64,000 nt of DNA from Cephalothrix simula (GCA_035591015.1 JAXIUW010251392.1:41687-105686); one strand, 5' to 3'; shown: positions 50,392-60,050, numbered from the stretch's first letter. Made by a program: numbers and translations. The notes: generated by a model from the sequence alone, not told the origin.

Positions 50392-51167
50392 AGCAATCTA
50401 TTGAAAAAATAGGCTCGTACACACTAAGCACTCTTAATGAGGTTGGACTCTGCGGAGTTCAGCTGTATCAGGCGTTGTACTGGTCTTGTTGCCCGCCCTA
50501 CCGCTGGAAGTTATTGGTTGAACAGATGGAATTTATTGGCAATAAGTCGCTGTTATTGGCTTTACTTACCGGCTCATTTACCGGCATGGTGTTCACCTTT
50601 CAATCTTATGAAACCTTAAATAAATTCGGCTCTGAAAGCGTGGTTGGCGGTATTGTAGCCGTATCTATGTTTAGAGAATTGGGTCCGGTCTTAACATCGC
50701 TGATGATTAATGCTCGGGCAGGGTCGGCCATTGCCGCTGAAATTGGTAGTATGCGTACCACAGAGCAGATTGATGCTCTAACTGCTCTGGGCATAAATTC
50801 GGTGCAATATTTATTCTTTCCACGGATACTCGCCAGCCTAATCATGACCCCTGTATTGGGCGCAATAGCTTCGGTAACGGGTATTTTTGGCTCTTATTTA
50901 GTTGGAACACGGCTCTTAAAAATTGATGAGGGCATATTCTTTTCAAAAATAATTGACTTCGTTAAGCCTGATGACATTTATCAAGGATTGTTCAAAGCCG
51001 CTATTTTTGGGTTAATATTCAGTTACATTGGCGCCTTCAAAGGCTTCAATGCCTCCGGCGGTGCTCGGGGTGTAGGCTTGGCTACTACAGAGGCCGTAGT
51101 GGTTTCATCGGTACTTATTTTGTTTAGTGACTACATTATCACCGTATTTTGGGTAGGACACCCCTAA
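50379..51167 (+). CDS. mlaE: MlaE-family lipid ABC permease
   Basis: 262 residues. The start is TTG at 50379, inside the preceding gene, with GAGG 6 nt upstream. The permease signature is SMFRELGPVLTSLMINARAGSAIAAEIGSM (about 97-126), and the tail LATTEAVVVSSVLILFSDYI is conserved. It forms the membrane channel of the phospholipid-transport MCE complex. The ATPase MlaF, usually adjacent, is absent. mlaD follows after 6 bp. Confidence 0.93.
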   Translation: MEALKQSIEKIGSYTLSTLNEVGLCGVQLYQALYWSCCPPYRWKLLVEQMEFIGNKSLLLALLTGSFTGMVFTFQSYETLNKFGSESVVGGIVAVSMFRELGPVLTSLMINARAGSAIAAEIGSMRTTEQIDALTALGINSVQYLFFPRILASLIMTPVLGAIASVTGIFGSYLVGTRLLKIDEGIFFSKIIDFVKPDDIYQGLFKAAIFGLIFSYIGAFKGFNASGGARGVGLATTEAVVVSSVLILFSDYIITVFWVGHP

Positions 51168-51173
51168 GCAATT

Positions 51174-52766
51174 ATGAAGATTTTTGGCAATATCAGCACC
51201 GAACTAAAGGTTGGAATTTTGATTATTCTCGGCGCAGTAGCTGTGGTGTACTCAACAACGCTAACCAACGTACAGTTCGCTGGAACGTCAGATAACTACC
51301 GTATTGATCTTATTTCAAGCAATATATCAGGCATTAGGGTTGGCTCGCCGGTAAGCGTGGCGGGCATCAAGATTGGCTCAGTCAAAAACATAGAATTAGT
51401 AGAGGGGCAGGCTTTGGTTTCATTAGATATAAAGCGAGAGTTTACCCTGTACAGCAATGCGTCAATGTCAATTAATTCCTTTGGAATTTTGGGCGATAAG
51501 TTTATTAGTGTTAATCCCGGCACCAGTGATGCCCCCGCCTTAAAAGATGGCGCAGTAGTCTACGTTCCGCCTGCCCCAGCTGACTTTGGTGAGCTGACCA
51601 CGCAGGTTAGCGGTGTTTTAGAAAATCTGCAATCTATCACCCAAACCCTAGAAAACGTTATTACTTCAGACATTGGTCGCCGTGATATTGAGGGCTTACT
51701 GACCGATATTTCTAGCATTACCGCCAACTTTGTCTCTATCACTGCAGCGATTGATCAAAACATGAGCGCATTGATGGCCAACCTAAGCGAAATATCAGGC
51801 GATATTAAAGGCATAACCGCTGCTTCTTCTAATCCACTTAATGAAACCTTGCAGAATATGGCCAGCCTTACAGAGAGCCTTAGCGTAATCACTGAGCAGA
51901 ACAGTGTTGCTTTTAATAAAATAATCAATGATTTATCTAAAATCAGTGCATCTTTGGCCAAGAATGTTCCCGAGGTTAGTGAAGGTTTGCGCTCTGTAGT
52001 CAGTGAAAGTAGCGATAATCTTAATCAATCAATTGAAGATCTTAGTCAATCAATGGCCAGCCTTAACCGCTCTATGCAAAATATAGAAGAAGTTACCGCC
52101 AGAGTAGAGCGTGGCGAAGGTAGTGTCGGCATGTTACTTAATGATGACACCACCACCCGTGAGATTAACGAAACACTAGAAAATATTAACGAATTCATTG
52201 ATGACATCAATAGCATAGAACTCGGAATTGGCGGCTATACCCAATATATGAGCTCTTACGGCAGTTTTAAGTCTTTCGTTGATTTACGCCTGCAACCATC
52301 CAGCCATCGCTACTATATGATTGAGCTGGTTCATGATCCAAGAGGTAACTCAAGCACACGAACGGTTGTAGAGACTGATCAAATTACCGGCGCAGTAACC
52401 TCTAGCAAGAAAATAGTTGAAACCTCTGACAAATTGAGCTTTAGCCTCATCGTTAATCAACGCTTCTACGATACCGTGTTCGGTGCCGGACTGATTGAAA
52501 ACTCTTTTGGACTACGAGCCGAGCAGTTTTTTGATAGTGATGACCAATTCTCAATGGGGCTACGCATGTGGGACTTTAGCAATACTGACGCTCTTAATCT
52601 TGACCTGTGGGGGTTTTGGAACTTCTATTCAGGTGCCTTTGTTAAGTTTGGTGGCTATAATCTAATCAGTAAGCAACGGGGCTTTTTTGTAGGGCTGGGG
52701 CTACGCTTTGGTGAAAACAGCCTTAAAAGTGTGGCGGGGTCGTTATCTTCTGCGGTTGCTCAATAA
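51174..52766 (+). CDS. MlaD/MCE-domain lipid transport protein with C-terminal barrel-like domain
   Basis: 530 residues, far longer than E. coli MlaD (about 183). One N-terminal membrane anchor (VGILIILGAVAVVYSTTL) comes first. A single MCE domain follows at about 38-118 (NISGIRVGSPVSVAGIKIGS, then FGILGDKFISVNPG). A long helical region with repeated 'ISGDIKGITAASSN'-like stretches spans about 125-330. A C-terminal part at about 345-520 has alternating aromatic beta-strands (YYMIELVHDP, FGLRAEQFF, GFFVGLGLRFG) like an outer-membrane barrel. This layout suggests one protein spanning inner membrane, periplasm and outer membrane. MlaB and MlaC are not present. Confidence 0.88.
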   Translation: MKIFGNISTELKVGILIILGAVAVVYSTTLTNVQFAGTSDNYRIDLISSNISGIRVGSPVSVAGIKIGSVKNIELVEGQALVSLDIKREFTLYSNASMSINSFGILGDKFISVNPGTSDAPALKDGAVVYVPPAPADFGELTTQVSGVLENLQSITQTLENVITSDIGRRDIEGLLTDISSITANFVSITAAIDQNMSALMANLSEISGDIKGITAASSNPLNETLQNMASLTESLSVITEQNSVAFNKIINDLSKISASLAKNVPEVSEGLRSVVSESSDNLNQSIEDLSQSMASLNRSMQNIEEVTARVERGEGSVGMLLNDDTTTREINETLENINEFIDDINSIELGIGGYTQYMSSYGSFKSFVDLRLQPSSHRYYMIELVHDPRGNSSTRTVVETDQITGAVTSSKKIVETSDKLSFSLIVNQRFYDTVFGAGLIENSFGLRAEQFFDSDDQFSMGLRMWDFSNTDALNLDLWGFWNFYSGAFVKFGGYNLISKQRGFFVGLGLRFGENSLKSVAGSLSSAVAQ

Positions 52767-52862
52767 TTACAGGCTAGACGAATGCCATGCTCATTATTGT
52801 TTTTGGTGTTTTTATGGCAAAAGTTGCCCGACCCGAACAGCACTCACCGCTGTAGGCTTGGG

Positions 52863-54737
52863 TTACTTTAGTCTGGCTATTAAAGCCAAAGCATGGGTGG
52901 CAACGCGCTCGTCAAGCGACATTTTTTTAATACGCCCGATAAACTGTGCTGAATTCGGCTTTGCTATAAAGCTGTTAAAATCTTGCCCAAACCTTTGGTA
53001 GAGCAAGAAAATACCCTTATGAAAGCGACTTTTGGCCTTATTGCCTTGCTTGCCTGTCTGTCCAAAAGAATGGAGCATGCTTTGCAGCATTGACTTAGGG
53101 CTAGCTCCCTTATGTTTGTCTAGCCATTCTTGGCGTTGCTCTTCAGATAGAGAACCCATATAGGTCGGCCTGATATTGGGGCATTGCCGTAGCGCATCTA
53201 AGACAGCTTTTTTATCAATGCGCTCTGGCGGTTGAAATATCTGATGGGTGCGTAAGGCATACAGAACCCAAGGAATCAAAAAACGCTTATCCAGCCCCAC
53301 CGCCTTTACTACATCTATATACGGCAATTGTTGTATGCTAACGCCATGTTGGGTTATCTTCCAAGCCAAGACAACCGAAACATCTATTGGTATTTGCCCA
53401 ACATTGACTGATGTCATCTCTGAGCTAGGTTTGCTTTGTCCAGCTTCACTACTGCTTACCCTTTCAAAACTTCCTGTTGAAACCTTAGGCGCAATAGAAT
53501 GCTTTTCACCCCGATCTTCTCTAAGTTTCAGCTCTCGCCTAATATTTCTGAGGATGACATCTGACACCTCATCTCTCTTACTGCTAGTCATGCGATTGCT
53601 GAGCATGCTCAGCACCGGAGCCGTTAGATGCGCCAACCAATGATTTGTTCTATGAGTTGGGAGCGTGCGCATATACAGTAAAACCGGCATAAGATTGTAG
53701 CCTTCTTTCTTGTTCACAAGTGGTGCCACAATTTTTTCAAAGCTATGCTCATTATAGCTAACCTTTGAAGCTATAAAATCTAACTCTCTCTGGGGTATGC
53801 CGTTTTCTCCCTCTATCTTGCCACCTTGAGGGCCTAAAATATCATCTAACGATTTTTGACTATCGCCCTTGCAATAAAATAAAAAATCTATGGCTGCCAG
53901 CAGGCTAATGATGTCTCGTGGTTCTTTGCCTTTGCAAATCTCTTCAAAACACGCATCTAAGTACTTAGGTTTACTGCTGTTTATTGTTCTAGCCTGTAGC
54001 TCATAGATAAAGCTGCAAAAAAAGAACGCACAGTGTTGCAAAAGCGGAGATTGGTTCATCTCTGAGCTCATCAAGTACAGGCCGTTAGCAATAAGTTTTC
54101 TGGTACTGCTAGCGTGTCGCTCATGAGGCGGAAGTCCATCGTAGGTAGAAAGAATACCTTCATTAGACCAGTTCATCTTGCCCGGATTAAGCAAGAAGCC
54201 ATAGAACATGCGCCAATTCCATTTTAGATATTCTTCATCAAGCAGATTGCGCAGTATGTTCCGATGACCACGCTGCATAGCTGGATAGCGACTGGTTAGG
54301 GTTGAAAAAAGATATTGATAACAATGTAAAACCTCTAGCGCTCCCGCCGGGTCAGACATTATGATTGCATCTTCTTCGTAAGGCTTGCGGGGGACATCAC
54401 TAGGAGAGATTTGGTTTGATACATGGCGAATAACTTTATTCATCTCGCCACGAATACCGGCATCGGCATTAACCATTTCTCCTAATCCGCCGCCCGTATA
54501 AAGGCCAAAATCCTTGCCAATAGCCTTAGTAAGGCGTCGGCGAACATTGAATTTGCTTAGTCCTGATGCTCGGCGTCCCTCAAGGATCACCCTTGATGTT
54601 CGGCCATAGCAATGGAAAAAATAGCTACTTGAAGCCCGAGAATCTTCTTCGCTTGAAAGGCCTTCGGTTCCCCAAGGGCTACTTCCGCTACCTATATTCG
54701 TCGGATTTTCTTCGGCATATAAGTTGCTGGCTTCCAA
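52863..54737 (-). CDS. Large orphan protein of unknown function
   Basis: 624 residues from TTG at 54737, supported by GGGAG six bases upstream on the minus strand. There is no signal peptide or membrane helix. The N-terminus (1-45) is Ser/Glu-rich and looks disordered (GSGSSPWGTEGLSSEEDSRAS). The middle is helical with many aromatic residues. A second low-complexity, Ser-rich linker lies at about 405-445 (SERVSS-type), and a basic C-terminal domain runs from about 450 to 624. I recognise no family. It is flanked by AT-rich sequence and is convergent with mlaD. The layout of modules joined by Ser-rich linkers is compatible with a secreted effector or a cytoplasmic structural protein, but the sequence does not decide. 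Confidence 0.7.
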   Translation of the reverse strand: MEASNLYAEENPTNIGSGSSPWGTEGLSSEEDSRASSSYFFHCYGRTSRVILEGRRASGLSKFNVRRRLTKAIGKDFGLYTGGGLGEMVNADAGIRGEMNKVIRHVSNQISPSDVPRKPYEEDAIIMSDPAGALEVLHCYQYLFSTLTSRYPAMQRGHRNILRNLLDEEYLKWNWRMFYGFLLNPGKMNWSNEGILSTYDGLPPHERHASSTRKLIANGLYLMSSEMNQSPLLQHCAFFFCSFIYELQARTINSSKPKYLDACFEEICKGKEPRDIISLLAAIDFLFYCKGDSQKSLDDILGPQGGKIEGENGIPQRELDFIASKVSYNEHSFEKIVAPLVNKKEGYNLMPVLLYMRTLPTHRTNHWLAHLTAPVLSMLSNRMTSSKRDEVSDVILRNIRRELKLREDRGEKHSIAPKVSTGSFERVSSSEAGQSKPSSEMTSVNVGQIPIDVSVVLAWKITQHGVSIQQLPYIDVVKAVGLDKRFLIPWVLYALRTHQIFQPPERIDKKAVLDALRQCPNIRPTYMGSLSEEQRQEWLDKHKGASPKSMLQSMLHSFGQTGKQGNKAKSRFHKGIFLLYQRFGQDFNSFIAKPNSAQFIGRIKKMSLDERVATHALALIARLK

Positions 54738-55139
54738 AACAAACTCCCTTATTCAAAGGGCTTAATCAGAAGTATTAAGCAGTTGCTTCTTCCTGTAGAG
54801 CCCTTATTCAAAAAAACAGCCTCTGCGCCCATTCCACAACCTAAGTAGCTGACTATACAGTGTTTCACAAAGGTTGCTCAAGCGGTTGACGCAATTACCG
54901 GATATTAAACAATTTTATCCTGATGCTGATTTTACATCATAATAATTACATTTGTCAAACATAAAGTCTTTTTTTCAAGCACTAACTATCTTCATATATC
55001 TTTGACTTATGCACAACAATAAGATACATATGGCGTGTAAAGGCCGTACAGTATTTAGAGTACTGGCAAAACCATTGATGTTCTACAATACGCTAAAGAA
55101 GACGTTTTGGCTTATTCTAGGCAGATTATAATAAAATAT
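54738..55139. other. Divergent AT-rich spacer between the orphan gene and frdA
   Basis: It contains two copies of CCCTTATTCAAA (about 54749 and 54802), also found at 258-269 in repeat block A. No gene is seen. No clear FNR palindrome (TTGAT-N4-ATCAA) is visible. Confidence 0.5.
55002..55030 (+). promoter_or_regulatory. Possible frd promoter
   Basis: TTGACT (55002-55007), a 17-bp spacer and TACATA (55025-55030) lie about 110 bp before the frdA ATG. The -10 is weak. Confidence 0.33.
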
Positions 55140-56870
55140 ATGACTAATAATAAATACGATGTAGTGATAATGGGCGGTGGCGCAGCTGGTCTCAGAGCCG
55201 CTATTGCCGCGGCAGAGGCTAATCCAAAAGGCAAGATTGCCATTGTTTCTAAGGTTTATCCGATGCGCTCGCATACGGTATCGGCCGAGGGTGGCTCGGC
55301 GGCAGTTCTTCGTGAATACGATAATTTTGATTTCCATTGTCGTGACACGATATTTGGCGCAGACTTTTTGGCCGATCAAGACGTTGTTGAAGCCTTTGTG
55401 CATGAGGCTCCTCAAGAGATAATCCGCTTAGATCATTGGGGTTGTCCGTGGTCACGTGAAGAAGACGGCAGAATTCGTTCTCGTTCCTTCGGCGGGATGA
55501 GCGTCAACAGAACCGTGCATGCTGCCGACAAAACCGGCTTCCATATTCTGCACACGCTGTTTCAAACCTCTATGAAGTATGAGAACATTGACCGCTTTGA
55601 TGAGTGCTTTGCGACCTCAATTATGGTTGATGATAATCGTGCTGTGGGCATTACCTACATCAATATTTACTCAGGCGAAATAGAGGCCATTCAAGCCAAG
55701 GCCACTGTTATTTGTAGTGGTGGTGGCGGAAAAGTTTATCCCTTCACCACCAATGCAGCCATTAAGACTGGCGATGGTATGGCCTTGGCTTACCGTGCTG
55801 GCGTACCACTTAAAGACATGGAATTTGTGCAGTATCACCCCACCGGGCTGCCCGGTACGGGCATATTGATGACCGAGGCCTGCCGTGGTGAGGGTGGCTA
55901 CTTAGTTAATAAGCATGGCCATCGTTACCTTGAAGATTACGGCTTAGGCCCGGCAACTTCTGAGCCGAAGCCCAAAAAGATGGAGCTTGGGCCACGAGAT
56001 ATCTTATCACGATGCCACATGAATGAGCATTTTAAGGGCAATACCTTTACTGGCGATTATGGCCACTACGTGCATCTTGATATGCGTCATTTAGGTCAAG
56101 AGAAAATCGATTCTCGCCTGCCCTTTGTGCGTAGCTTGGCTAGAAACTATATTGGTATTGATCCGGTTAAAGACCCAATTCCAGTGCGACCAGCGGTGCA
56201 TTACATGATGGGTGGCATAGATACCAACATTGATGCCAAAACCGTTTTAGATGGCCTCTATGCTGCTGGTGAAGTAGCCTGCGTTTCGTTGAATGGTGCC
56301 AATCGCCTTGGCTCTAACTCATTAACTGAATGCCTTGTGTTTGGTGCTAGAGCTGGCACCAATGCCGTAGAATATGCCGCTTCACAAAAGTTTGGCCAAG
56401 TTAGCGACCTACTTAAAGATGAGCAAAAGCGCATTAAAAACTTAACCGCACCCAAAAAGTCTGCTAAAGAAAAGGTAGCGCATTTACGTAATGAGTTGCG
56501 TGACTCTATGGAAGAAGGCATTGGCATTTACCGTGATGATGCCGGTATGACTAAAACCTGCGAGACTATTGCTAAAATCCGCAAGCGTTTTGACGATGTT
56601 GAAGTACCTGACAATTCAGCAGAGTTTAATACGGGCTTGCTGTCATTAATAGAGCTTGACTATATGATTGACGTGGCGGCAGCGGTTGCCCATTCAGCAC
56701 TTAATCGCAAAGAATCACGAGGCTCTCATACTCGGCCAGACTTTGAAAAGCGTGATGATGTTAACTTTTTGCGCCACTCAATGGCTACTAAACAAAAAGG
56801 AGATACTCCTAAAATTGGTTATTCTGATGTAACTATTACTAAATGGCAGCCCGAAGAGCGAAAGTATTAG
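55140..56870 (+). CDS. frdA: Fumarate reductase flavoprotein subunit
   Basis: 576 residues from ATG 55140; an in-frame TTG at 55107 would add 11 residues without homology. It reduces fumarate to succinate (reversible). The FAD Rossmann motif is VVIMGGGAAGLRAAIAAAEA, and the covalent-FAD His lies in YPMRSHTVSAEGGSAA. The substrate-site sequences are EFVQYHPTGLPGTGILMTEA and HYMMGGI, with catalytic Arg in GANRLGSNSLTE. It resembles gammaproteobacterial FrdA more than SdhA. Confidence 0.95.
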   Translation: MTNNKYDVVIMGGGAAGLRAAIAAAEANPKGKIAIVSKVYPMRSHTVSAEGGSAAVLREYDNFDFHCRDTIFGADFLADQDVVEAFVHEAPQEIIRLDHWGCPWSREEDGRIRSRSFGGMSVNRTVHAADKTGFHILHTLFQTSMKYENIDRFDECFATSIMVDDNRAVGITYINIYSGEIEAIQAKATVICSGGGGKVYPFTTNAAIKTGDGMALAYRAGVPLKDMEFVQYHPTGLPGTGILMTEACRGEGGYLVNKHGHRYLEDYGLGPATSEPKPKKMELGPRDILSRCHMNEHFKGNTFTGDYGHYVHLDMRHLGQEKIDSRLPFVRSLARNYIGIDPVKDPIPVRPAVHYMMGGIDTNIDAKTVLDGLYAAGEVACVSLNGANRLGSNSLTECLVFGARAGTNAVEYAASQKFGQVSDLLKDEQKRIKNLTAPKKSAKEKVAHLRNELRDSMEEGIGIYRDDAGMTKTCETIAKIRKRFDDVEVPDNSAEFNTGLLSLIELDYMIDVAAAVAHSALNRKESRGSHTRPDFEKRDDVNFLRHSMATKQKGDTPKIGYSDVTITKWQPEERKY

Positions 56871-56966
56871 GCAAAGTATTCTGACAACAAACTTATACTA
56901 CTCAGAATATAGATAATATACAAAATATATAGAGTATATATTGATATAAATTAAACTAAGTTATTC

Positions 56967-57701
56967 ATGAGCACTATCACTATCAAGGTAGCCCGCTATC
57001 AATCTAGCGACAGCAAACCACACTATCAAACCTATACCATTCCTTATCATGCTGATTGGGTCGTCTTAGATGCCCTCAACTACATTAAAGATGAGATTGA
57101 TGGCAGCCTCAGTTTTCGCTGGTCATGCCATATGGGGGTTTGTGGTAGCTGTGGCATGCAGGTTAATGGCAGTCCAACTCTAACCTGCGCATCATTTCTG
57201 CGTGAGATTTATCCGAAAACAGTAGTCATTGAACCCTTACCGAACTTCCCGGTAATCCGTGACTTAGTTACTGATATCAGCAACTTTTTAGATAAGTTTC
57301 AGTCTATCAAGCCCTATGTGGTGCGCCAAGAGCCTCTAAAACTTGAAGATGGCGAAACTAAGCAATCACCGGCGCAGCTTGAAGAATATCGCCAGTTATC
57401 ACAGTGCATTAACTGTATGCTCTGCTATGCGGCCTGCCCAGTATATGGTCATAATGAAGACTTTATAGGGCCAGCCGCCATGGCCTTAGCTCAACGCTAT
57501 AATGAAGACCCCCGTGACCAAGGCAATGCCGAGCGGCGCAAAGTTACTAACTCACATGAGGGCACTTGGCAGTGTACTTTTGTTGGTCAGTGTTCAGTGG
57601 TTTGCCCCAAGCACGTAGACCCCGCTGCAGCAATCCAGCGCATGAAGTTAGAAAACGCCACATCATGGCTGCAATCTTTTGTTTTACCAAGGAGAAAATA
57701 G
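56967..57701 (+). CDS. frdB: Fumarate reductase iron-sulfur subunit
   Basis: 244 residues. The 2Fe-2S ligands are in SCHMGVCGSCGMQVNG and the later C in LTC. The 4Fe-4S and 3Fe-4S ligands are in CINCMLCYAACP and CTFVGQCSVVCPKHVDP. It passes electrons from quinol to FrdA. A 96-bp spacer of AT dinucleotide-rich sequence separates it from frdA. Confidence 0.95.
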   Translation: MSTITIKVARYQSSDSKPHYQTYTIPYHADWVVLDALNYIKDEIDGSLSFRWSCHMGVCGSCGMQVNGSPTLTCASFLREIYPKTVVIEPLPNFPVIRDLVTDISNFLDKFQSIKPYVVRQEPLKLEDGETKQSPAQLEEYRQLSQCINCMLCYAACPVYGHNEDFIGPAAMALAQRYNEDPRDQGNAERRKVTNSHEGTWQCTFVGQCSVVCPKHVDPAAAIQRMKLENATSWLQSFVLPRRK

Positions 57702-57703
57702 GC

Positions 57704-58108
57704 GTGATTAAGAATAGACCAGACCCCAATAAACTTTACTATCAAAAGCAATCGCCAACGTGGTGGCTTAAAGACAAGCGTTATACACTATTTATGTTGC
57801 GAGAGGTCTCAAGCCTGTTTGTTTTGATTTACCTAATTGGAGTACTACGCACACTGTCTACGGGCGGAAACTTAGAAGACCTCTACAGCACACAAAACCC
57901 CTTAATGTTGCTATTAAATGTTATCATCTTGGGGTTTGCCATCTTCCATAGCATAACTTGGTTTAAGCTGGCTGCTGTGGTTTTGAAGGTTAAGATAGGC
58001 TCTAAGGTTGTTCCAGCATCTATGGTGTCGGCAGCGCATTTTGGGATGTGGTTGGTGGCCTCTGTTGTAATTGCCTACGTGTTCTGGTTTGCCCCTGCTA
58101 GTACTTAA
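57704..58108 (+). CDS. frdC: Fumarate reductase membrane anchor C
   Basis: 134 residues from GTG at 57704, preceded by AGGAG at 57690-57694, 2 bp after frdB. Three membrane helices. The N-terminal TWWLKDKRYTLFMLREVSSL matches FrdC, including the quinone-site Glu of the MLRE motif. The later motif FHSITWFKLAAVVL corresponds to LHTKTWFELAP. A longer frame exists upstream but overlaps frdB. Confidence 0.92.
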   Translation: MIKNRPDPNKLYYQKQSPTWWLKDKRYTLFMLREVSSLFVLIYLIGVLRTLSTGGNLEDLYSTQNPLMLLLNVIILGFAIFHSITWFKLAAVVLKVKIGSKVVPASMVSAAHFGMWLVASVVIAYVFWFAPAST

Positions 58109-58132
58109 TAAATTGAACACCTTAAAATTACT

Positions 58133-58447
58133 ATGATTAAAAAACTAGAAGCACTGTGGTGGTTGCTGTTTTCAGCCGGTGGGATGTTTGTTGCCCTGTT
58201 TGTGCCGATTCAGCTTATAGTTGATCAAAGTTTTGTCTTGTTCAATGATCAAGGCCTGATACTCTACGAGAATGTTTGGGTTCGGCTCTACTTGGCCTTG
58301 TTGGTCAGCTTGGGGTCATTTCACTGTGTGCATCGTCTCCGCCATACTCTGGTTGACTTAGGCTTACAGAATTTTGAAACCCTCATCGGCGTTGTTTCTT
58401 ATGCTGTGGCAGTGCTGATGTCTATTTTGGCCATTAGCTACATTTAA
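58133..58447 (+). CDS. frdD: Fumarate reductase membrane anchor D
   Basis: 104 residues, three membrane helices. WWLLFSAGGMFVALFVPIQL and the loop FHCVHRLRHTLVDLGL match FrdD (GLHRMHHAMHDLKI type). With frdC it forms the haem-free quinol-oxidising anchor. Confidence 0.9.
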   Translation: MIKKLEALWWLLFSAGGMFVALFVPIQLIVDQSFVLFNDQGLILYENVWVRLYLALLVSLGSFHCVHRLRHTLVDLGLQNFETLIGVVSYAVAVLMSILAISYI

Positions 58448-58621
58448 GAATATCCTGTTAGTCCGTAAGCCTTTGCTTAAAGTCTGTATATAATTACTTA
58501 CTTATATACTTATATATTACTTATATACTGTGCATATACTGCCTGACTTTGCTGTTTGCTACTGAACGGTTAAATTAAACGGTTAGCTGCTTTTCTAGGG
58601 GCTTATCTGCGCTAGTTTTGG
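58448..58621. repeat. Short degenerate TTATATAC repeats between convergent genes
   Basis: Around 58485-58540 a unit close to ACTTATAT(AC) recurs four to five times imperfectly. It lies between the convergent frdD and rsgA. No hairpin-plus-T-run terminator is apparent. Confidence 0.45.
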
Positions 58622-59503
58622 TTATCCGTCTAACTCTGATGACAGGTTGCAGTAAGATTTATAGCGTCTATAAGCGATGGTGCCTTGAGCAACGGCCTCA
58701 ATTATGGCGCAATCGCCTTCATTAAGGTGCAGGCAGTCTCTGAATGAGCATTGACCGACAAAGTCTTTGAAGTCTGGAAATAGCTGAGCTACCTCTAGTT
58801 TATTGGTATTAGCTAAGCCGAAGGTGCGAATGCCCGGACTATCAATAATCAATCCCCGGCCACGCTTCATACTTAAAAGATGCGCCGTGGTTGTGGTATG
58901 ACGCCCGGTTCCCTTGCGAGTTTCGGCTACCGCACCGGTCGGCATTTCATTAGCTACTAGAGAATTGGCAATGCTCGTCTTACCAGAGCCCGAACTGCCA
59001 ATAAGAATACTAATATTGTCATCAAGGCATTGCCATAGCCGTAGTGGCGGCTCGGCAAGCGCATTCAACGCTACAACCTCTATTTTTGCTGAGGCATAGA
59101 TAGAACTAAGCGTAGCCTCTACGCTAGGGTCTAAGTCTATCTTATTTAAGCAGATTATGGCTTTTATATTGGCCTTGGCTGCGGCAATCAGCAATCTGTC
59201 GATTAATCCTTCTCGCCATGGCGGTTTTTTAGTGCTAACCACGATTAGTGCCTGACTAACATTAGCAGCCATCATCCGCCCCGCTTGATTGCCTCTACGC
59301 CGATCACTGGCCACATCACGCCTTAGCTCTGAGACGCGGTTATAACGTTTGGCTATGCGTTGGTTCTCTACAGCCACTCGGTCACCCACCACTAGGCCAT
59401 CTTTTTGTAGCTGAGTAGTTGCGGTGCATAAAACTAGCTCGCCATTGGGCATAATCACCCTAAAAAACTGGGCGTAGCGGGCAGAAATATAACCGTCAAT
59501 CAT
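58622..59503 (-). CDS. rsgA: Ribosome small-subunit-dependent GTPase A
   Basis: 293 residues. An OB fold at the N-terminus is followed by a circularly permuted GTPase: G4 NKID first, then G1 GSSGSGKTSIANSL, then G3 DSPGIRTFG. The zinc finger is CSFRDCLHLNEGDC. It acts in late 30S maturation. It is preceded by a 547-bp spacer. Confidence 0.94.
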   Translation of the reverse strand: MIDGYISARYAQFFRVIMPNGELVLCTATTQLQKDGLVVGDRVAVENQRIAKRYNRVSELRRDVASDRRRGNQAGRMMAANVSQALIVVSTKKPPWREGLIDRLLIAAAKANIKAIICLNKIDLDPSVEATLSSIYASAKIEVVALNALAEPPLRLWQCLDDNISILIGSSGSGKTSIANSLVANEMPTGAVAETRKGTGRHTTTTAHLLSMKRGRGLIIDSPGIRTFGLANTNKLEVAQLFPDFKDFVGQCSFRDCLHLNEGDCAIIEAVAQGTIAYRRYKSYCNLSSELDG

Positions 59504-60050
59504 GAGTTAGTAATTTTGTAAGGCTTTGGCTATAACTTCCACAAGATAAATCATTGCCAGCGTATTGCGCCAAAGTATTACCACTAGGTTATAGAAAAAT
59601 TATTCTGTATCAACTATTATATGCTCCTAACGTGTAGAATGAGGTGGCATAAACAGTCAATCTAGGTTGCTAAACAGGGCCTACCGAGTGATGAGGCTTA
59701 GCTTTTATCGTTTTTTTTGAGACGGGCATGGTCATTTATTGCAGGCGAACGCTCCAAATTATAACTTTTGTGTCTATATCTTCGTACAAACTCTGTAGCC
59801 ACACTTCAGAGCTTAGCCATGGTCTGGCTCTAGCCCTAACCAAATTAGTAGCCATCAAATTAGAATGGCCTTACCCGCCAACCATCAGGCAATAACTAAA
59901 ATTAGTCAATTTTTGTAAATCATAACCGACTATCTATAGTAGTAATTAACTAAAATCTAGACCTATGTTTACACAAAAAACCTTATTACTGAGCAGAGTG
60001 CAGTACTCTAAAAATCTGGCTCAATTAACCTGTTAGAAGGCGCAATTAAG
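59504..60050. other. Divergent spacer between rsgA and ispD
   Basis: No gene is seen. A T8 run at 59711-59718 follows a GC-rich stretch with only a weak 4-bp stem, so a small RNA here is possible but not supported. Confidence 0.4.

Noticed and set aside
52783-52872. 30-codon hydrophobic frame after mlaD
   Set aside because: It overlaps the 3' end of the convergent orphan gene and lacks a ribosome-binding site.
54738-55139. FNR/CRP operator before frdA
   Set aside because: No palindrome close to TTGAT-N4-ATCAA or TGTGA-N6-TCACA could be found by eye.
57566-58108. Longer frdC reading of 180 residues
   Set aside because: It would overlap frdB by 136 bp. The GTG at 57704 has AGGAG upstream and gives the family length.
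59504-60050. Small RNA (6S-like) between rsgA and ispD
   Set aside because: A T8 run is present but there is no convincing long hairpin or conserved core.
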